Counted from the first letter of the stretch, positions 37,601-52,500 are shown. The stretch is DNA of 63,855 nucleotides from Rodentolepis nana (GCA_900617975.1 UZAE01012098.1:1-63855), one strand, 5' to 3'. Numbers and translations are program-made. Notes: generated by a model not told the origin, from the sequence alone.

Positions 37601-40600
37601 ATTTTCTAGCCAAAGAAAAAAATTTATCTCATTCCACTTTTTTAGTTTGTGAAAAATCAAAATTCTTGCATCAAAATTCACTTTTTCAGAAAGGTTTCAA
37701 TTTCGGATTCGCATTATTTTAATTTTTCAATTTACTTCTGGAAGTGAAACGAATTATCTAACTTATTTAAAATAATTGAAATTGAGTTCAATTTAAATCA
37801 AACAACTGAGGTAATCGAAAATTTTGTTTTTAAAAAATATAAACCATGCATTAGTACTGTTCGTCGAACTTACGTTTGTCTTCCAAAAGGTCATTATTTT
37901 TTTTCATTTGAAAGCTAGTTTAATGAAACTACACAATATAAAAAACCAAGTGTAAAATCTGATATAATTTCAATTGATCACCAGTTTGATGGCAGTGAGA
38001 AGTGAGAGATACAAGTGAGAAACAAATATTTCCTTTAGTAAGAATAACGTATTCAAAACAATTATGGATATTTCGATTACGAAAACATCAAAATGAATTT
38101 GATGTCTCAAGAATACTGAATCACTCTTAACGTCAAACTTCCAAAATAGTGAGATCCATTGTTAATTAATTTTTTTATGTAAATTTAACGATCTTTAAAA
38201 ATAATTGCATTTAGGAATGCTATCACGAAGTGTAATTTCTCTTAATAAACTCGATAGGAACGCAACGAACTTCACAAATTTACCGATTGTTTAAAGAGCT
38301 CTTAAAATTTGAAAACTGATCTTGTAATTGTACATCCTGTTAAAAGTACGTTTATCAATCATTCTATATAGATTTTTTGTTTCAAAAACAGAAGTGGCAT
38401 AGTAAAAAGCATATTTTCTAGGCGAATTCAAATTGGATTATGAAATAATTTTAAAAATGGAGTTTTTGGTTAAAATTATGATGACTTGTATTTAACTACA
38501 TATAATTTAAATAGTAAATACGAAGTTTTTTATGTTAAAAATACTCTTTAATTAAAATAAATTTCTGAAATACGGTATTGTAAGTAATAGGTGTGTCAGA
38601 CTAACCTTTCTTATTACAATAAAGAAATATTGGGCCAATTGTGAATGCAAACACAGAACTTGTCTGCAACCTTCAAAAGGTGTCGTTTGATTGGTTGCCT
38701 AAACGGCAAATTAGAAATTATTAATGCAATGGTAAAATGAAAACCATCCCACGCATATACATCCACATTCAAGGTTTCGGCCAGAACCACATGCACATTT
38801 TATATGCCCTTATTATATTTATAAGTAATTCTCTATGCATAACTGCACTGAAGTATATATCACATTTATACAATTCGCAATAAGTATACTAATCTTTTCA
38901 TTGTGACTAATGTGCATTCTTGATTTTGAATGAATCAAAGAATTTTTTTATATTTTAACTAAACCCTTTGTGTTTTTCTTGACAAGGCGCTGATATTAGT
39001 AACCTTGTTCTAGTCAGTGTCCATTTCGAAATTTTTGATGAATGCTCTCTTTTGTAAATTTGAAATCAGTATGATTAAATGTTGATTTGTACAAATATTG
39101 ACTGTATAGTTAGAGTATTAAATAGTCCTCGCTTTTTAGATACGGTTCGCAATTTGTTAACCAAGTGGGTATTTCGCATCGAATGGTATACTAAGTAAAT
39201 TCTTATCTCTGATTCTAAATGTAATGTTTAATCTTTAGATCACTGAGCTAGTTAACATATTCGTAATTACTAGCTTTTACTTTAACGGATCTCGATATTT
39301 GGAATTCAATGGAAAATAGAGAACCTATTCCATTTGTTCAGCTTTAGCAATTAAAAGTGATTGAATCTATTTTCATTGAGTTATTTTTTATTGAAGGGAT
39401 AGTAAGTAATAGATATCACTTTAATATTAAGCCTATTTTAAATAGAGTAATGACACAATGTTCTAAAATTTCCATAATTAAAATGAGGATTCTTTGACCT
39501 AAAAGTGACCATTTACTTTGCGTTCAGGTATCATTTTCAATTGACTATTAATCTCTAGCATAAGCAGAAAATAGTTATTAAGATCTGAAATTTTGTTCCT
39601 ATTAAATGTCTTAAAAGGTGTAAGGAAATTGATATGCTGAAAGCATTGAACCAGGAACTAAAAGCAAATGAAAGTCAGTTTTATTGACAGTAAACGGACA
39701 TGCTGACAATAAAACAATTTGTCTAAACAAACCAAACAACTTTCTAGAAAATTTAAAGATAACTTAGGGGGTTCTACCACATCAAGTTGGAAACTACTTA
39801 AAGGAGTGCTCCGATTAAAATAAACAAATAATTTCTTTTAAAAGGGAGTTTTAGAAAGCTACCACCTTAAAGGGAAGGAGTCGTAAATTATGGTGGAAAA
39901 TACATTATGTGGTAGCATGCACTTGATGCGAAGTTTTAAGAAACATTTTAATTTCATTTTTAACTTACCAACCTAAAGCGATGGCAAGTTCATAGTTTGA
40001 CCACTCGATTGGTTTACTTTATATGAAGGTGAATACCTCAGTTCGGTTTTAAAAGGCAGTGAGGCTGTTTCTAACACACTTGGGACTTTCAATGCACTTG
40101 GCAGCATCCTGAGTGGAAAAATGCATTAATATATCCTGAATTAAATTCACTACAAACTCCCTACCTTCCAAGTGTTTAAAAATTGGATCACGTATATAAT
40201 TTTAAAAAAGATACGGGGATTTGCGTCTCTAATCAATTGAAGGTTGGTGTTAGCAAACGTCCTCAATTACATTTCAAGCACATTTGCGATTGGCTTCTTC
40301 TGTGGCTTAGTCCAGTAGAAGTCAATTTAACCAAAATATTTTATTTCTGTTACGCTGACTTTTCGCTTATATCAAATGAACCTTAAATTCAAAATAACAA
40401 GAAGATTAAAAAAATAGTGCAAAGTGTCTAGAACAAAATTTGGGCTTAAAAAGAAAGTGCCTGTCAACGTAGTCAAGTAGACGAATATTAATATTGGATA
40501 TTTCAAATGTCAATCAACATTCTGCAAATATTGCAAAATCAAATAGAAAAATCAGTTTAAAATATATTTGCACATTACTCATAATAACTTTTGACCTACT

Positions 40601-41242
40601 TTACTATTTGCGTACTTGCAATGGGAAAGAAGGTAAATGGTGCCTGCCTTGCAGTGGAAATGGTATACTATCAAATAGGGATGCTTTGTATATTTCATTC
40701 TTTAAGGAGGTATTCTGGTCTAGGAACATGAATTTTAAGTAATGTTTGAAGCGCTATAAAAAACCAAGCAATATTTTTATTACCATTTTTATACATTATT
40801 CATTTACCTTTGAAAAATACAAAAATATGGTGCATGATCATATCCACGATTTTAACTCTCCAAGCAGTCTGAAATCGAAAACTAAAAAAGAATATCAATC
40901 TACAATAATGTCGCTATGTCTGGAACTACGGAAAAGTTTTTGATATATTTTTTACAAAATGGCGACTGTCTAAAGGAAAAAACCATTTTTGTACCACATT
41001 TTTGAACATTCTTCAATTTTTTTAAAATAGTAAAAATTAAATTTTTAGATGGCCGTAGTTCCGGGCATAGCCAATTTCCTAAAGAAGACTCTTTTAAAAT
41101 TTCAAGTAAATCAGTTTGGCAGAATCTGAGAAATCGAGGGTATCATATTCAAAAAAAACAGTTTTGAAAAAACGCGCCTAAAGTTTCAAGTAAAATTTTT
41201 TGCAATCTAAGTCATACAGTTATATTTTTAACTTAAATTTAT
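34630..41242. other. AT-rich intergenic region upstream of slo1
   Basis: Very AT-rich, full of short A and T runs, with only chance ORFs. It should contain the slo1 promoter or 5' exons, which I cannot place. Confidence 0.6.
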
Positions 41243-41760
41243 TCAATTTGCCGTTCCTGCGGAATGCATCGGGTTTTCCTTGACTTCGAAAAAACTATTT
41301 TCGGCGTCTCTGTTTTCTATTCGAGCAGTTCTGGCCCCCTTTGATGTGCTGGATGCCCATATCTCCGGACGTTGTCTCGTCTGATAGCAAATGCATGCGC
41401 TTCTGGTCCTTTTTTCATTAAAAATACACACAGCAATAAATGTTGCAATTTCAATGATCTGAGATCCGGAATGGATATGCTTTGGAGCGAAAGTCTATAT
41501 CAGCGAGTTTAGAGACTCATTATTATTTTGAGTTTCTGAATCCAAACATAGAATCGATAACTTTTCTGATGATAAACTTCGAAGGATTTGTCAACGAATG
41601 GACATGATGGAATGTAGCATAGACTATTGCAACTACATTGTAATGAAATTTTGAACCCGAGTCCGCGTTGAGCCGTTCTTGAAAATCTAATCTCGTTGTT
41701 GTATGTAGTACACGAAACAAACGAAGAAATCGCTGAAAAGACTATGAAAAACTTCAAAAC
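41243..41760 (-). pseudogene. Mutator-like (MULE) transposase remnant, core deleted
   Basis: Two collinear pieces in different frames on the minus strand. The first (about 41740-41560) has VSCTTYNNEIRFSRTAQRGLGFK and then CNSLCYIPSCPFVDKSFEV, the Cys-rich N-terminal segment of animal Mutator-like transposases (xCxxC, RGLGFK, SCPxxxKSFE). The second (41510-41243) has NSLI, a TAG where Trp is usual, TFAPKHIHSG, IIEIATFIAVCIFNE, KGARTARIE and MHSAGTAN-stop, resembling the C-terminal end of the same family. The catalytic middle, expected to be a few hundred residues, is absent, so the copy is dead. Family recognition is from memory of motifs. Confidence 0.55.
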
Positions 41761-44700
41761 ATAGTTGCCGTATTTATTATCTATACTCACCTCTTCATCA
41801 TTTGATTTCCTCAATTTTGCCACTGATTCACTCGTAAAACTGGTGTTTTCCTATTCCGTAAATCTATTGCAGTGAAACATATATATAAATATATATATAA
41901 AATTCTTAAACATAGATAGATAGGTATAGCGGAACAAAGGGCTTACTAAGAAATATAGATTCAGGTAGTCTTTGTCTTTGCCCGATTAGTTGCAGCCCCA
42001 CCGATTTGGATGCCTGCTCAGTAAAATACTTATCTCTCCGAAACTAATTTGAATTTTGAAAAATCCTCTCGTAGACATATTCTTGAATAGTAGACTATGA
42101 AAACATGCAACAAAAAATTCAAAAACTTTTATTTAGACCAGAATACCCCCTTAGTCCTCTTGTTTAGGCCTGAAATCGCTTCAACCTAATACAGCGTTTT
42201 AACGGCTACCTGTCTCCTATGAAGAGAGAAATACTGAAAGCCTATTTCAGGTGTCGTTGTTAAATACTGAAAAAACTTGGAATTTATTTAGCTCTGTTAT
42301 TTTAAGTGATTACATCTTCTATTTATAAATTTATTAATATCTAATATGCTATTCATATTAACAGAATTCTGTTGAAGATTTTAACAATTTTTGCGTAAGG
42401 ATTGGTGATGGCTTTTCCACAGTATGTAGTTTATTAGTTTACTTCCCTCTAATTAATTTCCCGATTATTCATTTATGATTTTATGTAACTAATGGCAAGT
42501 GTCAGTGAATTAGAAATTTAGCTGGTAAAATGTGTTTGTTTCAAACAAAGAAAGAAATGCTTTAACTCGATTTCTGGCAAAAATTTAAATTTAGACGAAT
42601 CCTTTTATGGTAATCTATTTTTAAATCGAATATATATAGTATGAATAACTATGCGCCAATTCAATACCACGTTATTTGAAATGCTATTTTGCTAAATACT
42701 TATTGGTTCCCTTTCATCCAGTAACGTAATAATAAGTGAATTTTAAACTCTTAATATAACTATATGATTAGGCAAACTGGTGATGTTGCGAGAGAATTAT
42801 GCCTTTGTCCGACAAACCGATTGTCGAAAAAATATGCTGGTAGATAAATTCATTTGCCTCAACTTTCTCGCCATTACTTTCAAAGGACTTTGTTATGATA
42901 ATTCATCCTCCTCACTTCGCCCCAATTTAAGTCAAACACCTTTATTCCTTGCGAGCAATGTTGATTTGGATCTTTTATTTTCATAAGTAGTCTGTTAAGA
43001 AGTCAATAGAAAGCATCCGACCGGTTAAGACAAAATAAACAAGTGAGTTAATATTCTAGAGCTCAACAACATGATCAGTCCCTTAGAATTTGGAAGAAAT
43101 TACTACATTCAAAACGTCTCTGGCTAGTACTACCACTCAGAAAAGGTCCTATCTCAAAATTATAAATTTTAAAAATTATTAATGAATTGGGAATTTAACT
43201 ACTTGAACACATTTTTGCTTTAGCATATTGAAAAGAAAAGATTTGCCTAGAAGCCATTGACGATTTCCAGCAAAAAAACAGCCAATCTGATACAACTATG
43301 AAGTAGCGAAATTCACTTGAACCTCTGTCTCATCAGCTAACTCCCTTTTTTCATTTAATGCGAATAATCAAAATTTTCTGAACACTTTAAAGCTTTATTC
43401 ATCGTCTTGAAACGCATAAATCACCAAAAGTATCTTTGATATTCTATTTCATTTATTCAAAAATCATAACAATATCACAAAGTGGATATACTGAGGGGGT
43501 CGTTGAAACTTAATCACATACATTTTAGTGCACTTTCTCTTCCATTTTTGACAGCAATTATTTTATTTCTGGAAGTCTGCGCTTTGTTAGTTTCAATTCT
43601 CATGGGTGATAGTATGTGTTTGGAGGGACCAAAAGGGGGTTAGTATTCAGCTTCAAAGTGAGCAATTATGACTAGTATAGTATAGTTTTAGTATGTCCAA
43701 CCGGACGAAAAGAAATTGGAAAGGAAATGTGCACACTTTATTCCATAGTTTATATACCAGCCCTTTTCTCTTTGATTCACGAAGGAGTAAAAGTTTAGCC
43801 TTTGATAAATATTCGAACGGAGAGGAATTTACTCGTCTAAATTTATCCCCAAGGTACCTTTTTTATTTGTTCCTAGGATGTTTTATTAAAGTGTTAAGGA
43901 AATGCCACAAATATTTGTAAACATGGTGCAAGCTGGCGCGAATGTTATGTGGGCATGCACATATTTATATAATCCTATGTGGAAGTGCAACTGAAGCACC
44001 AAGCTATATAAAGCAGGTAGATTCTACCTCAAAATCAACTATTATTCTAACATGATTTAAAAATATAAAGTATTTTCTACACAGATTTTCAAATGCATAG
44101 CCCAATCTAAAGTTTTAATGATTTTTCACAGTCAAATTATATTTTAAATTGCAATTTAAAAGGTTACTTTTCATCTTGGATCCTTATTATCCAATTAATC
44201 AAGTGATAATAACTAAATCCATTGCAGAATTCTTTTTTCGCGTTTTTTGTGCAAATGTTCTGCTTAATCAACTATTTGCAAACGGAAGTGAGGTGGGAAG
44301 GTACTCTTAAATCGGACACCACAAACTCAAAGATTATCTACCAACTGGTAGACGTCTTAGATTGGCCATTTATTTTAAAGATTTAAAAGCCTTTTTAACG
44401 GTCATCCTTATGATTACTTCCTAATTACGAATGGCACATATTGACCAGTATCTATATAGTCGATTCATGCTTAAACTAATAAATGAACCATGCTTAATTT
44501 GGAAAATAGTGTATTTCACTATTTCAGATAATTAACAAGCATTCTTTATTCTTTTCCCAAGTTCTAAAATAATATTGACCAAAGGTAAAACAATGCATTA
44601 ATTATTTTTTCATCGTACTTGTTAATAACATAAAATTGGCCGAACTATATTTTATAGATTTCAAAACCTCGCATCACGCTCGCCTGTTTTAAAAAATAAT

Positions 44701-46467
44701 TTCCATTCACTTATTCGATTTCAGAGTCTGCCACATTCCTTATTTAACGCACACCAACTTAAATGTCATCGTATTGATGGGCGCAGTAATATCACCTGGG
44801 GAGCTGACTACACCTTTAAAAATAAACTGAGGCAATGCCAAATTTGCACATAGGATGGCTGGACGTAATAGATGTCAAACAATCTTAACCTTGTAGCTAA
44901 AACGTGATTTGGGTAGGTGGTGAATCGATAAAGAAGTCCCATTTTAAATTCTAACGCGCTGACTACAATGATCAACGGAGGCGAGTCATGTCACACCGCC
45001 AAATGTGTACCGATGGAAATCGATCTCCTGACCGTCACACAATCAAGAATAAGAACCTGTACTAACAACACGAGATCAGAATTAGGATATTTGAAGTTGT
45101 GTAGAGCATCCTATAAAATTAATTTTCCGTCAAGAGGCACTAACGACCAGGCAAATTGAATTCATAGGCAATTTTAATATACGAATCACTTCTATGACGG
45201 GTTTTTTTTCTGATCACTTACAAATACTTTAATGAAATGAGAAAGCTGATGTTTCTTTGATAACATAAACTGATATTACTATATATTTATTTGTGACAGA
45301 GGTCATCTAAAATGTTGGTATGGGCTTCCATTTACAATATTTTCAATTCCGTAGTGCACTTTGGGCTTGGTTATAAGTTGTTAATAACTAAATATTTAAA
45401 CAACTCAAAGCATCATCATCATTACAGTAAAAGTGTGAGAACGTCAACAGATGTAATGCTTTTTTAAATCACGTTAATTTTAACAGCAGAAACTAAATGA
45501 GCTTAGTTATTTGGTTAATGGAAAGTAATTATTTTATAAAACTTTAGCTATCATATAACAACATTTCGTCCAAAATTAGAAACACGCACCTCGAAAGCTA
45601 ATGAATAAAACTTACTGATGCATTTAAAAAATACGAAAACGAAATAAATGAAAGTTTTGTTAGGTTATCAAACATTTAATATGTGTTTTCTCTTGTCTGG
45701 ATAAGATTTTACATTATATAATAAAATCGCACTACTATAAGGGTCAACTTTACGTGAAACCTGGTTAACAGCGCTAAGGAAAACATGCTTACTTTTTTCA
45801 TTCATCTGTTGGAAGACACGCTTTCATATAAGTATCTAGAAGTCTAATTGGCTGATTTTTACTATTGGAATATCTCAGGCACTGATTCACCTTTAAAGCT
45901 TTGGATTAACTTTTCAAATTAAACTTCAAAACATTGGAAAACCAGGCAATGACAAATCTCATAAGAAGTACGCAGTTAAGGGTAGCAAGTTGTGAGTACA
46001 AATAAAATTCTTGAAACTCTCTTCTAATTATCCCTTTCAACTTGTCTCACTATGATCGTTTCTATAGTGTTGCAGATGACGTTTTCTCACCATCAAATAT
46101 AATGCCCTTTAGCACTTTAAACATAGCCCTAATATGTACTTTATGTTTCAGGACTATGTATTGTAATAAATGCTTCACTTAATCTTATTTTTTCAAACGC
46201 AAAATGGGCTCTAACCTTTATATTTTCCAATTAAAATTAAAACGGATTAAGTTCTTTTTTAGAAGTTAAAACAGAATATGTACCACCTTCTACTGTAGAT
46301 GATATGAGCATATATTTATAATTTGATTCTTCTGCTTAACATCATCGAGATATTTTCCATAAGGAGGGTAGGGTTCAAAGGGTGATAGGAGGGAAAGAAA
46401 TACAAAGATAAAGCTATTTTTCTCCAACGAGGTGGGGTAGGAAGAAGGGGGGGGGAGGTTGTTGGTT
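41761..46467. other. Intergenic region between the transposase remnant and jph
   Basis: No gene recognised. The part next to 46467 should be the jph 3' UTR. Confidence 0.6.
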
Positions 46468-46575
46468 TCAATTTTCGTTTTCTTCGCTCTGGCCCATACG
46501 CATGAAGAAAACGTGGAGGAGAAAGAAATTGAAGCAAACAATGGCTATCAGCGAAAGGTTTGAACGAAGCCAGTC
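46468..46575 (-). CDS. jph: jph exon 9: C-terminal membrane anchor and stop
   Basis: Acceptor TCTGTGCGTAG|GAC at 46575, phase 0; stop TGA at 46470-46468. Encodes 35 residues: DWLRSN, then a hydrophobic helix (LSLIAIVCFNFFLLHVFFM), then GQSEENEN. The helix, with Asn midway and a late His-Val-Phe, resembles the junctophilin ER/SR anchor. It lies 4.4 kb from the previous exon and is too short to be found by ORF length. Confidence 0.8.
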   Translation of the reverse strand, partial: DWLRSNLSLIAIVCFNFFLLHVFFMRMGQSEENEN

Positions 46576-49500
46576 CTACGCACAGAAAATATGATATATT
46601 AGTAATAATTCATATTATAAGTGCACAATTTCTTGTTCTAAAGTCCATTTATATGCTCAATTCAATTTTTGTAGTCTATGAAAAGACAAAAACTCACGTA
46701 TTCTTCCAATCTTTTTTGGATTCTTTTAGCTATACAGGTACTTATAAAAAGTGCAAATCAATTTAGCATGTGAGTGCAATTTCTAAGTGAAATTGAAGAC
46801 ATTTTAGCAGATGAAGTATCAGTAAGTGATTGGACGATTACAACTAATTATCACGTAGTCAGATTTAAATAGTATTAATTTGGTCATTCAAGCTCTAACC
46901 CCTCCAAATCGTCTAAACATTCAATCTACCCTTCTTCATCTCATTTGCTTTATTAAATTCATTCATTCAAAGTTCCTATCTAGAAATGATTTAGCCAACT
47001 GAATGAAGAAATTTCAAGCTTTTCAAAACATAGAGAAATTTCATGAATATCTTTTCTGAATTTTGACTATCTTTTACAAATTTGATTTTTAGCAATTATT
47101 TTTAAATTTAACGTTTGTGGAAGAAATTTCTAGTCATTGCCTTGTGCAATCGCGAATTTAGAATGCCTAGAAGCAGAGCAAAATTGAAAAATGGTTTTAT
47201 AGCCGAATTTTTATTGACAAATGAAAATGACGATTTTTAGGTTAAAATTAACATTTGAAGAGAAAGCAAGCAGTAGAAAATTTTCATTTAAAATGTAAAA
47301 ATTTTATAAATTTGCCTTATATTTACGTTAAATTTAACTGTGGAATTGTCATTTTTTATTTAAAGACATGTCTAAAAGTGAAGCTTAATATTGCCATTGC
47401 AAATTATACGAACTAAAACTTGTGTGAAAAACCATCATATGATAATACACCACTAGATAAGCATTTTTCTTAGTTTAAGCGAATGAATTTAGATAACAAT
47501 AGGTCAAAATACTCATGTCCACAGTGTTTAGTTGCTGTTGATCAGTTTTTATCACTAATAGAAGGGTTCATCACAAAATATTTTTTCCCAAATTGTGCGG
47601 TTTGGCAAAATGGGTTTTATGTCATTTATCAGCTTAACTTTTAACGCCGTTGAGATGCGATAGAAGGACGATCGAAGTTCGTGTAGTATCTTGAGATGAA
47701 CGTTGATATATTTTGATTAATAAATGAATTTTTAATAATTTACCAGGGCTCTAAGCATCTTTTGTTTCAATAAAACAGTGAGCGTTGAACCATGAACAGG
47801 CATATTTTAGAAATCTATCAATTTTGAATGAAAACTTGATTAATTATTAATTTCAAAATATTCGATGGCCCATTTGAAAAGAAGTTATTTTTAAGTACTA
47901 ATAGGAAACATTTCACGTGCTTTAACATTGTAACATGAAAACTATATTCACTCAAATCAATGTAATTTTCAAGAGCTTATTACTACCACATATTGAAGGC
48001 TTTAAACGATGCTCACTAGCGTTTATTTTGCATTGTCTATACACTTGATGCTTTTTGAAGATGTATGAGTGAATTCTTAATTACCATAATTTAAAAAGGG
48101 GTCCAGTATTCCCATTGTTTTTTGAATAAGATATTGATCGGCAATCCAAACGATTAATTATGGTGTTTCAATTAAAAAAATATGTCGAAGATAACAGGCA
48201 CACTAAGTGAAAATTCTGCAACCCAAATGCAAAGCACTAAACTTTTGACATCAAACAAATTCTTTACTGAAATTTACTACCCCGATTCCATTTGCTTTAT
48301 TGTGTTGCCAAAATCCATTTTGTTTGCCACTTTGCGGTGGCTTATTTTAATAATGTAAGCATTTAAATTTTTTCACAAGGTAAGGTATTTAAAATAATTA
48401 TATCTAATATGAAAATTATAAGTAAGATATTTTCGTCTCGAGCCAGGTTCTTCTTTCCCCAAATATTTCAACTCATCGAGAGATTTTAATCTGAACAGAA
48501 CAAAAATATTATTACCCACTTCCAAAGTTACATGATTTTTTACCTAAACTATTTAGTAACTAGAAGCCGCCTGCTAGATCAGCCTAAATATTAACGCATA
48601 AGTTTTATTTTTTAGGACAAAATTAAAATACCTTTCCAACAAACAATGAAAAAAAATCTTTTTATCAAATTTTCATAAGTAAGGCTATAAATGCCTATAA
48701 GAATGAGTCGAAAACGGGGAGGTATTTCAAGGAGCATGTATAATATTCGCTGAATATTACCACCTTAACAGGCTTTAATCTAAAACTGTGGGTTAGAAAC
48801 TTTGATCAATGAAATTAGGACTTTAATCCAATATATTAGCTATAAAGGAAAGAATTTGATCTTACATAATATGATCTTTTACTAATTCAATGCTAAAATT
48901 ATATAACAATATATTACCATCGTTTAAATTCATGGTATTTGCTATTTCTCTTTAATATTTCAACGTAAAATTTACGCTTTATTTGACTGAGGTGAATTCT
49001 TTAGGGCACAAAAGTGTTAAAAACGCGTTTTTACTATGCATTTGTCTTTCATATTCCGACCATATTTGCAAACGTTATGTGTAATTTTGGCTCTTAAGAT
49101 GATCACTATAGTAAAGTCATAGAAAATTCAAAGTGTGTTCATTAAAATCCAAAATAATTCAGGATATTTAAAAGGAAGATATAAAATAATTTATATTAAA
49201 GAGTTACGTTTTATTAAAAAAGATGAAGTCTTCCATATAGTTTTATTTCGCTTTTTTTGACTACTGACGAAAAAAGATATCTAGATTTTAAATCTATCAT
49301 TCTATATAATTGCGTTTGGCATCAAATACATTGCTCTTTAAAGTCAAATTAGATTCAAAATGTTATGAACTGATTTTATCGACTTCATCAAAACAACCAA
49401 TTTTGTTACAATTCATTCACAAAATTTTTTGAGTATAAAATGTTTACTACATATATTATGGTTATAATTCCCAATTTACGGTGCACTAAATTTTAGTTTA

Positions 49501-52500
49501 AATAAATAAATGTAAAACGTTTTAGAGTGATTCATGAATTTCTGGACTAAATTTCATATAGGGATAGGTTATTCTCAGATTAAGATCGGCTTAATATTTC
49601 TCTGTTTAATTTGAAAACGCAAATTCTGAACTCTAGAAATCTTATGAATCACTTCATCTTTGTATTGTATACTACATAAAAAATGTACATAATGTCTGAG
49701 GAGCGTTTTTTAGAAGCGCCAAAGAAACAATTTTGATTTTATATACATAATTAATGAATGAAATTCGAACTCTATTAATTTTTATAATTTCCAAACAAGG
49801 CGAAATTTTGCTGGATAAACTATCAAATAATACTATTTTTATTCCTAGCCCATATGTTTCTGCTTTTCTTTAGATTACCCTTTAGTAAAGTCGAATAAAC
49901 AAGAAAAAGTAAAAAGTTAAATGTCATGAATATTAATATTTGCATTTCCTAACGAACTAAATGGATTTCCACGTGGTGCACTCTGGGCAACGTATGCTTA
50001 TACGGCAAAAAAGTCCATTAACCGGCAGTTGACTTCAGAATCCAAACTACCATGTCATATTCGACTACTTCCGCAGTACTCATCTTAACCTTTTTTCTAC
50101 CTTTGTGTCTGCCTCTTTTACATCTTTGAAACACTCTTCTCTTCCCTCTCCCACCCCCTCTCGATTTTTTCACTTTGATGATCCTTCCCCTCTGTGGAGC
50201 CTGAAGTCAACTTAAGGGCCAATGATAAATATCAAAACGCCTGTCATTTGATATAAATAAATAAATATTTTTCACGTAATTTTCGAGAGTGTAACTGAAT
50301 ATTTTGATGTATTTCACTATAAAAATATTTCGATATGATTTTATCCATTTTTTAAAATATTAATAATGTACTGTGAATGATGAATGAATTTAAGCTTATG
50401 TGCTATAGGGTAAAATTTTGAGTGAATTAAAGTTTGGGGGCAAATTGGGCAATTATTGGTTTGAAGTGTACCTGAAATACAACCTGTGTAAAAATACCTG
50501 ATAAATCTGATTATTTACATTTGCCCACTACAGCCAAATCTATGGAGAAGACTTATTGTTAAATTTCATGCCTTTGTAAATTCGCTTTGTCTATTTTGTT
50601 GAATAAAGGCTTGAGTTCAGATTTCATGCGGAATCGAGTGACATTTTGTTGATGCGTTCAATCTACACTGGTAGGAATGACAGTCATATATAGTCCTTCT
50701 TTGCTTCATATAATATGTAGATTTCGACAAAAAAAGATATTCCACGTAACTAACCACGTTAACTCTATTACTCGAAAATAATTCTAAAGTAAATATCGAC
50801 TTAAAAAATATATTGATAACTTTTCTGTATGAGACTATTGAAACGTTCACGGGCGCGCTCTCCGTGAAATAATAGAATCCACGTTCCTTCCTTAGTGAGC
50901 TCGTGTAAATCAAAATATCCACGTAACTTAACGTTTTAGCGGCATTAAAGTCTTTTTGCTTAAAGCTTCTCAGTAAAAGATTACTTTCACTTACGAAAAT
51001 ATCGGAAACTTGTTGTAGCGAGTGACTGCTGTCTGTTGAGGGAATGAGCTGACCTTGGTTGCGGTCGGGTTGGATTGGCGTTTCAGACATCAGTTGGCCA
51101 AATGATGCAACGGAGGTGGAGTTTGATGGGAATCCATTTTCAAATGGGTAGGAGGCAACTTGGTTTCCTCGATCTTTGGTTGGCTCCTATTCGACATAGG
51201 AACACAAGAACTATTAAAGAGCGAAAATTTCTTAATCGAGAAATTATCTTTCGTCATTTCAAACCCAGCCGTCAATCAAAAAGTATTTATTTTTTATTCA
51301 ATATTTAAAAGGCTTGTACACTTAAACACACTTTTGGTCGAAAATACTAAAATTCAATCTTACTTAATTTAATGTTTTGATTTAGTAATTAATAGAATTT
51401 TGTTTTTTTGGTCTACTGACCAACGGTTCACTGTATGTTTATCGTCCGTTGCGTGGAACTACTTATTCTGATTAGATTTAAAGTTTAAGTTTTCTAGAGC
51501 TACTCAAAAAATATTCGGTTGATTTTTTCCAATAGGTTTCAGGTTTGTATTTCTAGCATAGTTCATTTTAACATAACTTGACTTTATTGTCTTTAATGGT
51601 GATATCTGCTCAGTAAAAACCACTCCCCCACTGGTCACTAATTTCGTAAGCCATTCTATCTTTAATTTTGGTCTGACCCCAAATTAGGATGTCTATCTCT
51701 CCACCGTGTATTCGAATTGACGCCTAGTTCACGACCCTGATTTCATTAATAAAGCAATATCTGGGTAGTCGTTCTAATTTTGGGCAAACAAAGATAGAAA
51801 CGTAGTGGTTTTGTTCGGACGTTTTGGTCATTCAAGGCTATTTAAATAACAAGTCAACAATATATGGATGCAATTTAGCAATAATGAATTATCCGAGTAA
51901 GAGCAAGAGCTGCACATTGCAAAATTTGGTACCCGTTGGTTTAAACGGTTCTTTATGATCTGGAGTGATTGAATGGAAGTCGAGGTTGGCGTCTGGCTCA
52001 GAAGCATAGAACTAGAACACCTCGAACCTTAGACAAACGCACGGATAGATACAAATATCTTGAAATGGCTGGAGAATGGCAAATCAATAACTTTGTTGGT
52101 AATTTCAGTCACATCAATGATGATATTCAATATCTCCATGAATTATGACACTCATGCATTCTGACTATCTGTTTGGAAGAAGTAAAAGACGGAAATCATA
52201 TTGATTTAATCAGTATCATACAGATAATTACCAAACCCTGTTGTATTTACAGATAAATTTTTAATTCACTTCCTATTTTAAATTTGGCAAACTGTTAACT
52301 TTAAATTTCGAGATAGTGGAAACTAGGAGGCATCATTAATCAACAGCCTTCTATTAAAGTGAGTGAAAACAAGTTGTGTAAAAAGATTTACCTTCTTTGA
52401 AAACGCTAAAAATGTCTATATCAAGAACAAAATTTGTACCTCATTTTTATTTGAGGACCAGAAAAAGAGCCTTGAAAAGAAGCCATATTCACTGTCCGTA

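Noticed and set aside
41258..41330. Plus-strand VFLDFEKT resembling a LINE reverse-transcriptase motif
   Set aside because: The frame stops soon after and no other RT motif follows; the opposite strand gives a better, longer match to the Mutator-like C-terminus.
50617..50994. Continuation of the jph exon 8 frame past 50995
   Set aside because: A perfect GTAAGT donor stands at 50994, and the sequence beyond it turns into low-quality AT-rich translation. The exon 9 anchor fits the spliced phase.
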